Assembly: GCA_902582605.1 (NCBI GenBank)
Contig: CACHSP010000001.1
Location: 124,001-188,000 of the forward strand
Direction of reading: 5' to 3'
Length of the DNA stretch: 64,000 bases
Origin: an uncultured Pelagibacteraceae bacterium
GTDB taxonomy: Bacteria; Pseudomonadota; Alphaproteobacteria; Pelagibacterales; Pelagibacteraceae
The notes beneath the pieces were generated by a model. It was not told where the DNA came from, did no database searches, and saw only the letters and a list, made by a program, of their open reading frames with translations. Each line of letters begins with the position of its first letter. Positions within the stretch are counted from its first letter, which is position 1. Positions 48,816-59,738 of the stretch are shown one piece after another. The position numbers and the translations under genes are program-made.

Positions 48816-49549
48816 TTAATTTAAGAAATAAGAATATCATTGTAACTGGTGCATCAGGTGGAATAGGTAATTCAATAGTAAAAAAATTGAGTGAGTTTGA
48901 AGCAAATATATTAGCTACAGGAACCAAAACTGAAAAATTAGAGGAATTAAAGTCAAACATTAAGAATATTAAGATTTTAACTTTTGACATTTCTAAAAGT
49001 GAAAAAATTGAGGAATTTATCGAAAATGCAACAACACAACTTGGGGGCAAACTAGATTGTATTGTTAATAACGCTGGATTAACCCAAGATAATTTAGCAA
49101 TTCGTATGAACTTAGATGAGTGGAGAAAAGTAATTGATATAAATTTAACATCTACTTTCCTCTTAAGTAAATTTGCTATAAAAAAGATGCTTAAAAACAA
49201 ATCAGGAAAAATTGTAAATATTACATCTGTTGTTGGCCATACTGGAAATCTAGGCCAAGCAAACTATACAGCATCCAAAGCGGGTATAGTTGCTATGTCA
49301 AAAAGTTTAGCTATTGAGTATGCCAAAAAGAATATTAATGTTAATTGTATTTCACCAGGTTTCATTAAAACAGCAATGACAGATAAGTTAGATCCAAAAT
49401 TTAAAGAATTAATCATATCAAAAATACCATCTGCAAGGTTAGGAGAGCCCACAGATATTGCTAATGCAGTTCTTTTTTTAGCCTCTGATCAATCAAATTA
49501 CATTAATGGTGAAACAATTCATATTAATGGGGGCCTGTATATGGCTTGA
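48812..49549 (+). CDS. fabG: 3-oxoacyl-ACP reductase
   Basis: VTGASGGIGNSI, NNAGLTQDNL, YTASKAGIVAMSKSLA, GETIHINGGLYM. Confidence 0.95.
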   Translation: MINLRNKNIIVTGASGGIGNSIVKKLSEFEANILATGTKTEKLEELKSNIKNIKILTFDISKSEKIEEFIENATTQLGGKLDCIVNNAGLTQDNLAIRMNLDEWRKVIDINLTSTFLLSKFAIKKMLKNKSGKIVNITSVVGHTGNLGQANYTASKAGIVAMSKSLAIEYAKKNINVNCISPGFIKTAMTDKLDPKFKELIISKIPSARLGEPTDIANAVLFLASDQSNYINGETIHINGGLYMA

Positions 49550-49597
49550 CAAACCAGGTTTTTAAACTATTAACAATTTAAACAAAAAAGGATCAAT

Positions 49598-49837
49598 ATG
49601 TCAGAAGATGTTTCAAGTAAGGTTAAAAAAATTGTTGCTGATCACCTAGGTATTGATGAAGCTAAGGTAACAGATGAGTCAAGTTTTATAGACGACCTAG
49701 GAGCAGATAGTTTAGATACAGTTGAGTTAGTTATGGCTTTCGAGGAAGAGTTTGGCTCCGAGATTTCTGATAGCGAAGCTGAAAAAATTTTAACAGTTGG
49801 TGATGCTGTAAAATTTATTGAAGGAAAAGCAAATTAG
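49598..49837 (+). CDS. acpP: acyl carrier protein
   Basis: [21 protein letters not shown] phosphopantetheine site. Confidence 0.98.
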   Translation: MSEDVSSKVKKIVADHLGIDEAKVTDESSFIDDLGADSLDTVELVMAFEEEFGSEISDSEAEKILTVGDAVKFIEGKAN

Positions 49838-49844
49838 ATTTTAA

Positions 49845-50477
49845 ATGCCCATAGATAATGATGGGGTAATGATAATCTTATCCTCTCCATCTGGAGCAGG
49901 AAAAACTACATTAGTAAATTTACTATCAAAACTAGATAATTTCGAAATTTCTATTTCACATACAACAAGAAAGCCACGACCTAATGAAATCCCTAATAAG
50001 GATTATTTTTTTGTTAATGAAGACGAGTTTAAAAGGCTAATAAAAAATCAAGAATTTTTAGAATACGCAAAAGTTTTTAATAATTTTTATGGCTCAACTA
50101 GAACACCAGTCATAAATAATTTAGATAATGGAAAAAACGTGCTGTTTGATATTGATTGGCAGGGTGCTGATCAAATCAAAAATAAAAAATTGGATTATAA
50201 GTTAATAACTTTTTTTATATTACCTCCAAGTAAAGAAGTACTATTTGAGAGATTATCTAATAGAGACATGAAAGATAAATTAATTGTTGATGAGAGAATG
50301 AGACAATTTGAGCATGATGTCTTACATTGGATTAATTATGATTATGTAGTGATAAATAATAATTTAGAGGATTGTTACAAAAAAATTTTAAATTTAATTC
50401 AAGCTGAAATGAAAAATACGTCAAAAGATTACGATAAAGATTTTATTAGAAATCATGTAGAAAAACTTACGTCATAA
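49845..50477 (+). CDS. gmk: guanylate kinase
   Basis: [34 protein letters not shown]. Confidence 0.95.
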   Translation: MPIDNDGVMIILSSPSGAGKTTLVNLLSKLDNFEISISHTTRKPRPNEIPNKDYFFVNEDEFKRLIKNQEFLEYAKVFNNFYGSTRTPVINNLDNGKNVLFDIDWQGADQIKNKKLDYKLITFFILPPSKEVLFERLSNRDMKDKLIVDERMRQFEHDVLHWINYDYVVINNNLEDCYKKILNLIQAEMKNTSKDYDKDFIRNHVEKLTS

Positions 50478-51254
50478 CTTCTCATACTCTTGAGTTAATT
50501 CATAATAAATTTCCTCTTTTAAATTATGAGGTCTTAAATTAAGGTCAATTCTTAAATTTTTAATTACATTAACATTACCATTAAATAATAAATTAAAAGG
50601 TGTTTTAATTTTTTTTCTTCTCTGATTAAAAAAGACTCTAGTTATTTTTTCTAAGTTTTTTGAATTTTGTAATTTATAAAAATTTTTTTTGGGTTTAAAA
50701 AATAATAATGAGCTATTAATTTTAGGCCTAGGTGAAAAACTTCCAGCTTTAATATCACAGATCTTAACAATATCTAATTTCCAATTAGCTAATATTGTCA
50801 ATCTTCCATATTTTGATGAATTAAATTTGGATATGATCCTATCTGCCACTTCTTTTTGAAACATAAGTATTAAAGAATCAAACCAAAAATTTTTGTTATC
50901 AAGATTTAAAACCCATTTTGCTAAAATTTCTGTTGAGATATTGTATGGTAAATTTCCAAAAACAATTAACTTATCTTCGTGTAATTTATTTTCATCTATT
51001 TTAAGAATATCTTCATTAATTATTACCACATTAGTTTCAAATTTTTTTTTTAATAGTCTCGCTAAGTATTTATCTTTTTCGACTACTATAAGTTTTTTAG
51101 GATTATTTTTTAAAATACAAGAAGTCAGATTTCCTGTTCCTGGACCAACTTCAAGTATTGATTTGTTCTCAATTTTAATTAAGGAAACAATTTTTTCTAG
51201 AACATTTTTATCGATTAAAAAATTTTGACCTAAACTTTTTTTTGCTTTTATCAC
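50472..51254 (-). CDS. rsmA: 16S rRNA dimethyladenosine transferase
   Basis: [45 protein letters not shown] (KsgA). Confidence 0.95.
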   Translation of the reverse strand: MIKAKKSLGQNFLIDKNVLEKIVSLIKIENKSILEVGPGTGNLTSCILKNNPKKLIVVEKDKYLARLLKKKFETNVVIINEDILKIDENKLHEDKLIVFGNLPYNISTEILAKWVLNLDNKNFWFDSLILMFQKEVADRIISKFNSSKYGRLTILANWKLDIVKICDIKAGSFSPRPKINSSLLFFKPKKNFYKLQNSKNLEKITRVFFNQRRKKIKTPFNLLFNGNVNVIKNLRIDLNLRPHNLKEEIYYELTQEYEKL

Positions 51255-52219
51255 TACCTGAGGTCTAAAAAGGTTAATGCGTTTATTAAACTCTTAGGAT
51301 TAGATTTATTTTTTCCCAACATACTTTCATTTGGTCCATGGTCAGGGGAAATTCTTAGAAATGGAAGCCCCAGAGTTATATTAATAGCATCATATTCAAA
51401 TAAAGTTTTTATAGGAGTTAATACTTGGTCATGATACATACCGATAATTACATTAAATTTTTTTCTATTCTTTCTCAAAAAAATTGTATCAGCTGCAAAC
51501 GGTCCTAATATTCTGTAATTTGATTTAATTAAAGATTTTGTTGTGGGCTTAGTGATCTTATCATCTTCATTAAAATCATCAGTACTTTCACAATGTGGAT
51601 TTAAACCTGTAATTGCTATTTTAGGTCTGTGTTTAAAGTATTTTTTATAAAAATTATCTATGAGTTTTACCTTATTCTTAATTAAATTTTTACTAATTTT
51701 TTTTGGAACTTTTTTTAAAGGCAGATGAGTTGTTACAGGGCAGACAGATAACTCTTTGTTATAAATAAGCATAGCAAAATTTTTAGTTTTTGTTTTAAAA
51801 GCTAAATATTCAGTTATGCCTAAAAATTTTTTTTTTAAGAAAAATTTTTTTGATATAGGACCATTTATAAATTTATTAGTTATTTTTTTTTTTAAAATTT
51901 GAATAGCAATTTCAAATGATTTTTCAATATAAGAGTTGGATTTATTAGAGATTCTTTTGAAAGGTTTTTTTTGATCAAAGTTAACATCAATCAAATTAAT
52001 TTTTTTATTATCAAAATTATATTTTTCTATGTCCAAAAAATCAATTTGTCTTATCTTTTTATTCACTTTAAGTTTTCTCATTTGGAGTTCAATTAATTTT
52101 TTTGAAGCAATTATAATGATTGGACTTTTATATTTTTTATTTTTAATTGATTTAAAAAAAATTTCAGAAAAAATACTATTTGGTTCACCAGCGACTATTA
52201 AAATAGGTTTATAAACCAT
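51254..52219 (-). CDS. pdxA: 4-hydroxythreonine-4-phosphate dehydrogenase
   Basis: NGPISKKFF, TGLNPHCES, GMYHDQVLTPIKT, NITLGLPFLRISPDHG. Confidence 0.93.
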   Translation of the reverse strand: MVYKPILIVAGEPNSIFSEIFFKSIKNKKYKSPIIIIASKKLIELQMRKLKVNKKIRQIDFLDIEKYNFDNKKINLIDVNFDQKKPFKRISNKSNSYIEKSFEIAIQILKKKITNKFINGPISKKFFLKKKFLGITEYLAFKTKTKNFAMLIYNKELSVCPVTTHLPLKKVPKKISKNLIKNKVKLIDNFYKKYFKHRPKIAITGLNPHCESTDDFNEDDKITKPTTKSLIKSNYRILGPFAADTIFLRKNRKKFNVIIGMYHDQVLTPIKTLFEYDAINITLGLPFLRISPDHGPNESMLGKNKSNPKSLINALTFLDLR

Positions 52220-53153
52220 AAATTATTAAATTTTTTTTGAGTTTATTTAAATACATATTTGAAAATTGATTAAGCTGTTCATTTGTTTTAAACCTAATTA
52301 TCTCATCCATCCTATCAGCTAGATTAAATTTTGACGCATACTCCTTTTCCTCATCAATTTTAATAATTATAAATCCTGATGAAGTTCTTACTGGTTTTGA
52401 AAATTGCCCAGGTTTTAATTCAGATATGACCCTTTTTAAGCTTTTATTCAAATTAACTTCTTTAACCCACCCAATAAGACCTCCATTAGTAGCTGTATCA
52501 GAATTACTATGAATTAGTGCAGTTTTTTTAAATCCGACCTTTTCTATATCCAAGAGAATTTTTTGATATTTAATATTAAATTCATCTTTATTAGCAACGT
52601 TAAAAACTATTTCTGAAAGCAAGAATTCTTTTTGAGATTTTTTTTGAGAATTTTGAGAAATTTCATTTTTAATTCTTTCTTTATCTATTACAACTTTTTT
52701 ACTAAATTTTTGATAAATCAAATCATTCCACATTAATTCAATAATAAATTTTTCTTTTATAATTTCGATGTTTAAATTTTCTTTTTTTAAATATTTTTCA
52801 AAATTTTTTATAGAGTTTATATTTAGTCTAGAATATTTTCTCTCAATTAGCCTTAATAGAAATTTATCATCAACTTTTAATTCTCTCACAAATTTCATTA
52901 TTTCAATTTTTTTAATTTTATCTTTGATAAGGCTGTTTTTTGATATTTCAAATAATTCTACATCACTTAGACTATTTATTTTAGGATTAAACACTTTAAG
53001 AAATTTAATTTCCTCATAAATATCAATTGTTGTAATAATTTCATTATCAATTTTAAATAATATCTTATTTTCAAAAGCAGTTAAATTTTGATTATTTAAG
53101 ATTATGGTAATGATAACAATAATATATAATTTGATTTTCTTTGCTAGAAGCAT
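52209..53153 (-). CDS. surA: peptidylprolyl isomerase / periplasmic chaperone SurA-like
   Basis: Signal peptide; parvulin region GLIGWVKEVNLNKSLKRVISELKPGQFSKPVRTSSGFIIIKI; start taken at 53153. Confidence 0.82.
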   Translation of the reverse strand: MLLAKKIKLYIIVIITIILNNQNLTAFENKILFKIDNEIITTIDIYEEIKFLKVFNPKINSLSDVELFEISKNSLIKDKIKKIEIMKFVRELKVDDKFLLRLIERKYSRLNINSIKNFEKYLKKENLNIEIIKEKFIIELMWNDLIYQKFSKKVVIDKERIKNEISQNSQKKSQKEFLLSEIVFNVANKDEFNIKYQKILLDIEKVGFKKTALIHSNSDTATNGGLIGWVKEVNLNKSLKRVISELKPGQFSKPVRTSSGFIIIKIDEEKEYASKFNLADRMDEIIRFKTNEQLNQFSNMYLNKLKKNLIIYGL

Positions 53154-53157
53154 TTCG

Positions 53158-55587
53158 CTAATTCGCAAATTTTTGCTCAATACCACTCAAAGGCACGAGT
53201 TTTATACTAAACATAAAATCTTCAGTAGGTTCTAGGTCCCTATCTTTATAATAGGTCTTATTGTATTTGATCCCGGCTATTAGACAATCATTTCTATATT
53301 CATAAATTAAATCATAGTACTCTGTTAAATCTATTTTTCTGTTCTCTCTAGTTCTAAAAGTTATAAAATTTCGTTCGTCAAAATTAAATGTTGTCGCATT
53401 TTCCAAAACATTCGTACTTCCAATTACTCCATTTTCTTCCACATAATTAAATGTTGTAACAAAATTATTTTTTGAGAAAGTTGTTCCAAACGAATTATAT
53501 TGAACTTCATCTAAATTGTGATTTACTGAAAATTCATAATTTAAATTTATGTTTTTATTTATATTATTTGTTAGTTTACCAAAATAATTAGAATTTTTTT
53601 TGTCAAGCGTGCTATTAGACGGGATATTGTTATTAGATTTTGTTCTAATAACTTTACCAAGATTAAATTCAAAATATTTATTTATATCACTAATTTTTTC
53701 TTTTTTATAGTCGACACCCAAAGTTAAACTTTGGCCAGACTCAAGTGTATCTATAAGACCTAATCTGTTAATATTAAATATATTTTTAGTATTAATCTGT
53801 CTACTCTCATTTTTATAATCCTTCATATCTGATGGATTTATTCTTAATGATAATTTTGGATTTAAGTAATCATTATAATTTTCACCTTTATTGACAAGAG
53901 GGAAACTTGAAACTGCCTCAAATATATTCATAAATTTTAAATGTGGACTTGAGTCATATTCAGCGTTATTTTTTCCTGCACTAATAGTATTTTTTACATA
54001 ATAATTTAAATTATTTTTGAACCCATTTTTTGAAAAAAAACCATAACTTTGAATATTTAAATTATTAATCATTCTTGATCTTAGGCTATTTGTATCTTTT
54101 AAAATATTGTCTCCTTGTGATAAAAAATTAAATGAGGCGAAATTATTATTATCAAAAAAGGTTTTTGAAAAATCATAATATGGCAAAACATATTGATATC
54201 GATCACTATTAAGTTCAGAAAGATTTTCATAAGATGTAAAACCAGCATTTAGTACGAATTTTTCATTTTGGAGATTAAAATCTATCTCAGAAGTTAAAGT
54301 ATCGAAGTTATCTGGTTTAAGATCTGTATTAACTATATTTGTGTCAAAAACCTTAAGATATGTATCATTATTTACTTTTTGAAGTGAAATATTTACAGAA
54401 CTTTCAATATAATCTTTAAAATCTAAATCTAATTCATATTTTGAAAATAAATGAGTAAGAGTATTTTCCTTATTTGATTTTTTTGATTTATAATTATCAA
54501 CTATGTTAAAATCAGTTATTAAAAATGAATTCTTATTTTGTTGTCTATATTCAGATTGAAACATAAAAATATTTTTATCAAAGATGGTTGGTTTGAAAGT
54601 AAAATCTTTATTATTAAAAGGTGCATAAAAATAAGGTATTTGAAGAGAGGAGCCTAAAACATTAGAGTTGTTAATATGTGGGACTAAAAAACCCGATTGT
54701 CTTTGCACTGTAGGTCCTGGATGAAAAAATTTTGGAAAATATAAAACAGGAAAATCATAAATTTTAACCAAGGCATTGTCGTATTTTATTTGTTTCTTGT
54801 TTTCATCGTAAGTTATTTTATCCGCTTGAATGGCCCATGGAGGACACTTGTCATTTTTTTTGCAAGTAGTAAATACCCCTTTATTAATTATCGTGACCCC
54901 ATTTTTGCTTGACGACGATAAGCCTTTAAATCTTGGATCATTATTTTTATTTCCAAACATATCTTTTTTAAAATTTATATTAATATCTTGAGCAATATAA
55001 TTTTGTGTTTTTAAATTAAACACCGCATTCTTAAAAAAATATTTATCACTAAAAGGTTCGTTATATTTTGTATTAATAATAATTTTTTCTCCTTTTAAAA
55101 TTTTTTTTTCAAGAGCATAATTAAATTTACCAATTTCATATCTAGTTTGATTAAGTTGATCTGTAATTGTTGCGCCAACATCTGAGCTAATCGTCATTTC
55201 ATTTCTTAAAATTATAATATCTTGGGTATTAAACTTATAATTTGTTTCAATCAAAGCTTCTGCATTACCTTTAATTTCAATTCTTTCTTCATTTTTGAAA
55301 TACAAAATATCTTGTGCAGAAAAATTATAGTTGTTAGTCGTATCCTCAATTATAATATTATTTTGGGCTTTTAAAATATTTTTTACTTTATCAAATTCAA
55401 ATCTATCAGCTTCAATAGTAATACCATTATTTGTAGTAATTGTTCCTCTATTTTTACCAATTATTTTATTGCCATTATCTAAAATTTCTATTTCTGAAAC
55501 ATCAAAACTAATTTGATCATTGCTGAATGCATTCAAAATAAACAAATTGGAAATTAATACTAATAATATTATTATTTTATTTGGCAT
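53158..55587 (-). CDS. lptD: LPS-assembly protein LptD
   Basis: N-terminal OstA-like repeats (GRGTITTNNGITIEADRFEFDKVKN type), TCKKNDKCPPWAIQADKITYDENKKQIKYDNA, YFPKFFHPGPTVQRQSGFLVP. Confidence 0.93.
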   Translation of the reverse strand: MPNKIIILLVLISNLFILNAFSNDQISFDVSEIEILDNGNKIIGKNRGTITTNNGITIEADRFEFDKVKNILKAQNNIIIEDTTNNYNFSAQDILYFKNEERIEIKGNAEALIETNYKFNTQDIIILRNEMTISSDVGATITDQLNQTRYEIGKFNYALEKKILKGEKIIINTKYNEPFSDKYFFKNAVFNLKTQNYIAQDININFKKDMFGNKNNDPRFKGLSSSSKNGVTIINKGVFTTCKKNDKCPPWAIQADKITYDENKKQIKYDNALVKIYDFPVLYFPKFFHPGPTVQRQSGFLVPHINNSNVLGSSLQIPYFYAPFNNKDFTFKPTIFDKNIFMFQSEYRQQNKNSFLITDFNIVDNYKSKKSNKENTLTHLFSKYELDLDFKDYIESSVNISLQKVNNDTYLKVFDTNIVNTDLKPDNFDTLTSEIDFNLQNEKFVLNAGFTSYENLSELNSDRYQYVLPYYDFSKTFFDNNNFASFNFLSQGDNILKDTNSLRSRMINNLNIQSYGFFSKNGFKNNLNYYVKNTISAGKNNAEYDSSPHLKFMNIFEAVSSFPLVNKGENYNDYLNPKLSLRINPSDMKDYKNESRQINTKNIFNINRLGLIDTLESGQSLTLGVDYKKEKISDINKYFEFNLGKVIRTKSNNNIPSNSTLDKKNSNYFGKLTNNINKNINLNYEFSVNHNLDEVQYNSFGTTFSKNNFVTTFNYVEENGVIGSTNVLENATTFNFDERNFITFRTRENRKIDLTEYYDLIYEYRNDCLIAGIKYNKTYYKDRDLEPTEDFMFSIKLVPLSGIEQKFAN

Positions 55588-56650
55588 TTAAATTCCTCAT
55601 TAAAAAAGAATTAATTATTGTTAGTATTAATAATGGAATAATGACAGAACTAATAACACTAATTTTTTCAGAGGTCCCTAAAATATAAAAGAAATTATTT
55701 ATATAGTAAATAATCACTGATAAAAAAAGTCCAATTGATATTTTAAGACTTTTATTTCTAAAAGTTTTAGTATTCATCATTATTATTGCAGAAAAAATAA
55801 ACATTAAAATAAAATAAAAAGGATAAGTAACTAATTTAAAAAGTTGAAGATCTATTTCTGTTAAAGAATAATTTAGTTTTTTATAGTTTTTTCTCATATT
55901 GATAAGCTCTAGAAACGATAAAGACGACATGTTAGAGAATAAATTTTGTATTAGTTCATAATCAAAATTAGTTTTTAATTTTAAATTTTTAATTACTTCT
56001 TTATTATTTTGTACATATATCTCAGCGTCTTTAATTACCCACTCTTTATTTGAAATATCTATTTTTTCGCTTTTAATATTTCTCATAATTTCAAAGTTTT
56101 TGTTAAATTCAGATATATAAGTGTTGAGAAGTTCATTATCATTAAAAGAGCTAGCATTTATCATAAGTATTTTTTCGTTATATATATCTTTGATCCATAA
56201 ACCATTATTAGTTATAACAGCTAGATATTTCTTATCTTCAGTATAATTTGATTTTAGACCAAGATATAAGTTTTTTAAATTAGATGAAAAATTATAAAAA
56301 ATAGAAACCACCAAAACGCCAATAAAAAAAGTAGTAATACTTAATATAAAAAATATTTTTGTATTTTTGAGTCCTGAATATTTGAAAATATTAATTTCAT
56401 TATTATTAAAAAGAGTATTAAAAAAAAATTGTGTCGATATTAAAAAAATAAATGGAAACATCTCAAAAACAAACATTGGAGTATTAATCAATGATAAATA
56501 GAGTGGAAAAAAAGACTTCACATTTGCTTGTTTAAAAAATTCTAACTCTGTCAGTAAGTTAAGAATATATATTAAGCAAAAAAAAATAAAAAAAACATTT
56601 AAAAGAGACAACAAATAAGTTTTAACCAAAAATTTCGTATATGTATTCAT
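55577..56650 (-). CDS. lptG: LPS export permease LptG
   Basis: YjgP/YjgQ family; FIFLISTQFFFNTLFNNNEINIFKYSGL. Confidence 0.88.
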   Translation of the reverse strand: MNTYTKFLVKTYLLSLLNVFFIFFCLIYILNLLTELEFFKQANVKSFFPLYLSLINTPMFVFEMFPFIFLISTQFFFNTLFNNNEINIFKYSGLKNTKIFFILSITTFFIGVLVVSIFYNFSSNLKNLYLGLKSNYTEDKKYLAVITNNGLWIKDIYNEKILMINASSFNDNELLNTYISEFNKNFEIMRNIKSEKIDISNKEWVIKDAEIYVQNNKEVIKNLKLKTNFDYELIQNLFSNMSSLSFLELINMRKNYKKLNYSLTEIDLQLFKLVTYPFYFILMFIFSAIIMMNTKTFRNKSLKISIGLFLSVIIYYINNFFYILGTSEKISVISSVIIPLLILTIINSFLMRNLNAK

Positions 56651-57783
56651 TTTAAAGCTTTTATTTCTTTGAATCTAAATAAGTAATTTGAGTAAAGACT
56701 TACAATCAGAACAAGCGGTATCAAAACAAATTTTAAGTTTTCTAAAAAATCCTCTTTAATTAATCTTATTGTCATTTCAGAAAGAATTATTGTACTAAAA
56801 CCAATTAAGAAAATTAATATTCTATACCTAGGATAATTAATATTTTCTTTTGATTTGAATATTAATAGTAATGAAATTAATATTAATACAGGAATATACA
56901 ACGGAATTATAATTCTTTTATATAATTCTTTTAATATATTATCAATATTGTCAGCTTCGCAATTTTCAACCTTAAAATCTTGATCAATTTTTAGAAAATT
57001 TAAACCCATTAGATTATGATAACATTTTACTAAATCCATGGTAGCAACTTCTTGGGTTTTTTTATAAGTAGTAGTGTTATCTTCAAAATTACTTAAGTTA
57101 AAATCTGTTTTTTTAAATTTAAAATTAGTAATTTTGTCATCAATAACACTTATTGTTTCACCAAATTTTAATTCTAAAAATTGTTTTTTTCCTATTTCTT
57201 TAAATCTTCCCTCTTTTGCAAATGTAATTTGAAAATTTCCTCCAGAACCTTTTTTAAGATAAATCTCTCTTAAATTTCCAAATTCATCTTTTGAGTTACT
57301 ATAAATTGTGAGGTTTTTAACAGCGTCATTAAATACTTTTGGTTTAATAAAATTTTCCAAATAATCAATTGATGATGTTCTTAAGAAGGATCTAGCTAAA
57401 TCTTGACTTTTTGGAACTACTGTAGCTGTGAGAAACAATTGAAGAAGCATTATCAAAAATGAAAATTTTATGAAGAAATTAATTAGGTCAATTTTATTTA
57501 TGCCAAAATTCCAAAAAATTATTAATTCATTATTTAGTTCGTATTTTCCAATTACATAGAGGAAACTGATAAATAATATGAAAGGTAATAATTTGCTCAA
57601 AACTTTTGGAAAATTTAATATAGAAAAATTAAGATAAACTAAGTAATTTCGTCCATCTTCAACAATGATGTCTAAAAAATTTACAGCTTGAAATACCCAA
57701 ATGATTACGCCAGTGGAAAAAAGAGTAATAATAAAAAAAACTAAACAATCTTTAAGTAATTTTCTATATAAAATTTTTTTCAT
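56647..57783 (-). CDS. lptF: LPS export permease LptF
   Basis: YjgP/YjgQ family; LLPFILFISFLYVIGKYELNNELIIFWNFGINK. Confidence 0.88.
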   Translation of the reverse strand: MKKILYRKLLKDCLVFFIITLFSTGVIIWVFQAVNFLDIIVEDGRNYLVYLNFSILNFPKVLSKLLPFILFISFLYVIGKYELNNELIIFWNFGINKIDLINFFIKFSFLIMLLQLFLTATVVPKSQDLARSFLRTSSIDYLENFIKPKVFNDAVKNLTIYSNSKDEFGNLREIYLKKGSGGNFQITFAKEGRFKEIGKKQFLELKFGETISVIDDKITNFKFKKTDFNLSNFEDNTTTYKKTQEVATMDLVKCYHNLMGLNFLKIDQDFKVENCEADNIDNILKELYKRIIIPLYIPVLILISLLLIFKSKENINYPRYRILIFLIGFSTIILSEMTIRLIKEDFLENLKFVLIPLVLIVSLYSNYLFRFKEIKALK

Positions 57784-57865
57784 TGAAATCTATCAAAATA
57801 CACTTATATATTTTCAACTATTAGTTTACAATTTAAATACAACTCAAGGTACATATATATAAAAA

Positions 57866-59335
57866 ATGTCAATAAAAATAAGTATCAAAAATAGTTTAAA
57901 CCAAAAATCAGTAAAAAATCATGTTTTTTTTACTAATAAAAATTTTAAAATAAATGAACTTAGCAAACTTCCAATATCTAAATTTTCTAGTTTTATAAAT
58001 CAGTCACTTAGCTCAAATGAATTAAGTGATAAGAATTTTTTATCATTAGATATAAATGCTTCACAAAAAGTTATTTTGATAAAAATTAAAGATAGTCAAT
58101 CTCCATTAGACATTGAAAAAATTGGTGCCGAATTTTATGTGTATTTAAAATCAAATTCCTATTTAAAAACAACTTTTTATGAACAAAATATAAGAAACAC
58201 TTTTCCTAAAAATAAATTCTTTTTTGATCAATTTGCACAAGGCCTTCAATTAAAGTCATATGAATTCAATAAATATAAATCTAAAAGCAAAGAAAAAAAA
58301 TTTGATATAGAGATTTTAAGCAAAAACAAAACTTTCCAATTTAATAAAAATAAGAAATATAAATCACTAATTGAAGGTACAAATTTAACAAAAGATCTTG
58401 TTTCAGAACCAGGAAATATTCTTCATCCAGATGAATATGCAAAAAGATTGTTAAAGCTAAGAAAATTTGGTCTTAAAGTAAATGTTTATGATAAAAAGAA
58501 ATTAAAAAAGCTTGGTATGAATGCACTTTTGGGCGTTGGACAAGGTAGTATAAGAGGGTCTTATCTTGTCACTTTAGAGTGGAAGGGTGCAAGAGCAAAA
58601 AAGAAACCTTTAGCATTTGTTGGAAAAGGAGTTTGTTTTGATACTGGTGGTATTTCTCTTAAGCCTGCAAAATTCATGGAAGATATGACTTATGATATGG
58701 CTGGTTCTGCCGTTGTTGTAGGTTTGATGAAAAATCTTGCATTAAGGAAAGCAAAAATAAATGCAATTGGAGTTGTGGGTCTTGTTGAAAATATGCCTGG
58801 TGGTAATGCACAAAGACCTGGTGATATAGTGAAATCTTATAGTGGAAAGACAATTGAAGTTTTGAATACAGATGCTGAAGGAAGATTAGTTTTAGCTGAT
58901 GCACTTACATATACAGAAAAAAAATATAAGCCTGAGTTCATTGTTGATTTAGCAACTTTAACAGGAGCAATAATAGTTTCATTAGGTTCTGAATTTGCTG
59001 GTCTTTTTTCTAATAACGATAAACTTTCCAATCAATTATTTGAGTCAGGTCAAAAAGTTGGAGAAAGAGTCTGGAGAATGCCGTTAGATAAGAATTACGA
59101 CAAATTGATAAATTCAAAAAATGCTGACATGCAAAATATTAATTATGTTGGAGGAGCAGGCTCAACTACAGCAGCACAGTTTTTGCAAAGATTTATACTA
59201 AATAAAACTCCTTGGGCACATTTAGATATTGCTGGAATGGCATTTTCAAAATATGGAGGTGCTTTAAATTCTGAGGGTGCAACTGGATTTGGAGTTAGAT
59301 TATTAAATCAATTGATTGAAGATTATTATGAGTAA
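57866..59335 (+). CDS. pepA: leucyl aminopeptidase
   Basis: VGKGVCFDTGGISLKP, NTDAEGRLVLADALTY, M17 family. Confidence 0.96.
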   Translation: MSIKISIKNSLNQKSVKNHVFFTNKNFKINELSKLPISKFSSFINQSLSSNELSDKNFLSLDINASQKVILIKIKDSQSPLDIEKIGAEFYVYLKSNSYLKTTFYEQNIRNTFPKNKFFFDQFAQGLQLKSYEFNKYKSKSKEKKFDIEILSKNKTFQFNKNKKYKSLIEGTNLTKDLVSEPGNILHPDEYAKRLLKLRKFGLKVNVYDKKKLKKLGMNALLGVGQGSIRGSYLVTLEWKGARAKKKPLAFVGKGVCFDTGGISLKPAKFMEDMTYDMAGSAVVVGLMKNLALRKAKINAIGVVGLVENMPGGNAQRPGDIVKSYSGKTIEVLNTDAEGRLVLADALTYTEKKYKPEFIVDLATLTGAIIVSLGSEFAGLFSNNDKLSNQLFESGQKVGERVWRMPLDKNYDKLINSKNADMQNINYVGGAGSTTAAQFLQRFILNKTPWAHLDIAGMAFSKYGGALNSEGATGFGVRLLNQLIEDYYE

Positions 59336-59738
59336 TACTGAACAAACTTTATCAATCATTAAACCAGATGCAGTAGAAAGAAACCTGGATAATGAAATTA
59401 AACAAATGTTTATAAAAAATGGATTTAATATATTCAAAGAAAAAAAAATCCAGATAGAAAAATCAGAAGCTGAAAAATTTTATAAAGTTCATGAGACAAA
59501 ACCATTTTATAATGATTTATGTTCATATCTTTCATCAGGTCCAATAATCGCAATGATACTTGAAAAAGAGAATGCTGTAGCTGACAATAGAAAATTAATG
59601 GGAGCAACTAACCCTAAAGATGCTGAGGCAGGAACAATCAGGAAAAAATATGGTATTTCTATAGATAAAAATTCAGTACATGGTTCCGATAGTATTGAAA
59701 ATGCAAAAATTGAAATTGATTTTTTCTTTAAAGATTAA
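59328..59738 (+). CDS. ndk: nucleoside diphosphate kinase
   Basis: TLSIIKPDAVERN, GATNPKDAEAGTIRKKYG, NSVHGSDS. Confidence 0.96.
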   Translation: MSNTEQTLSIIKPDAVERNLDNEIKQMFIKNGFNIFKEKKIQIEKSEAEKFYKVHETKPFYNDLCSYLSSGPIIAMILEKENAVADNRKLMGATNPKDAEAGTIRKKYGISIDKNSVHGSDSIENAKIEIDFFFKD

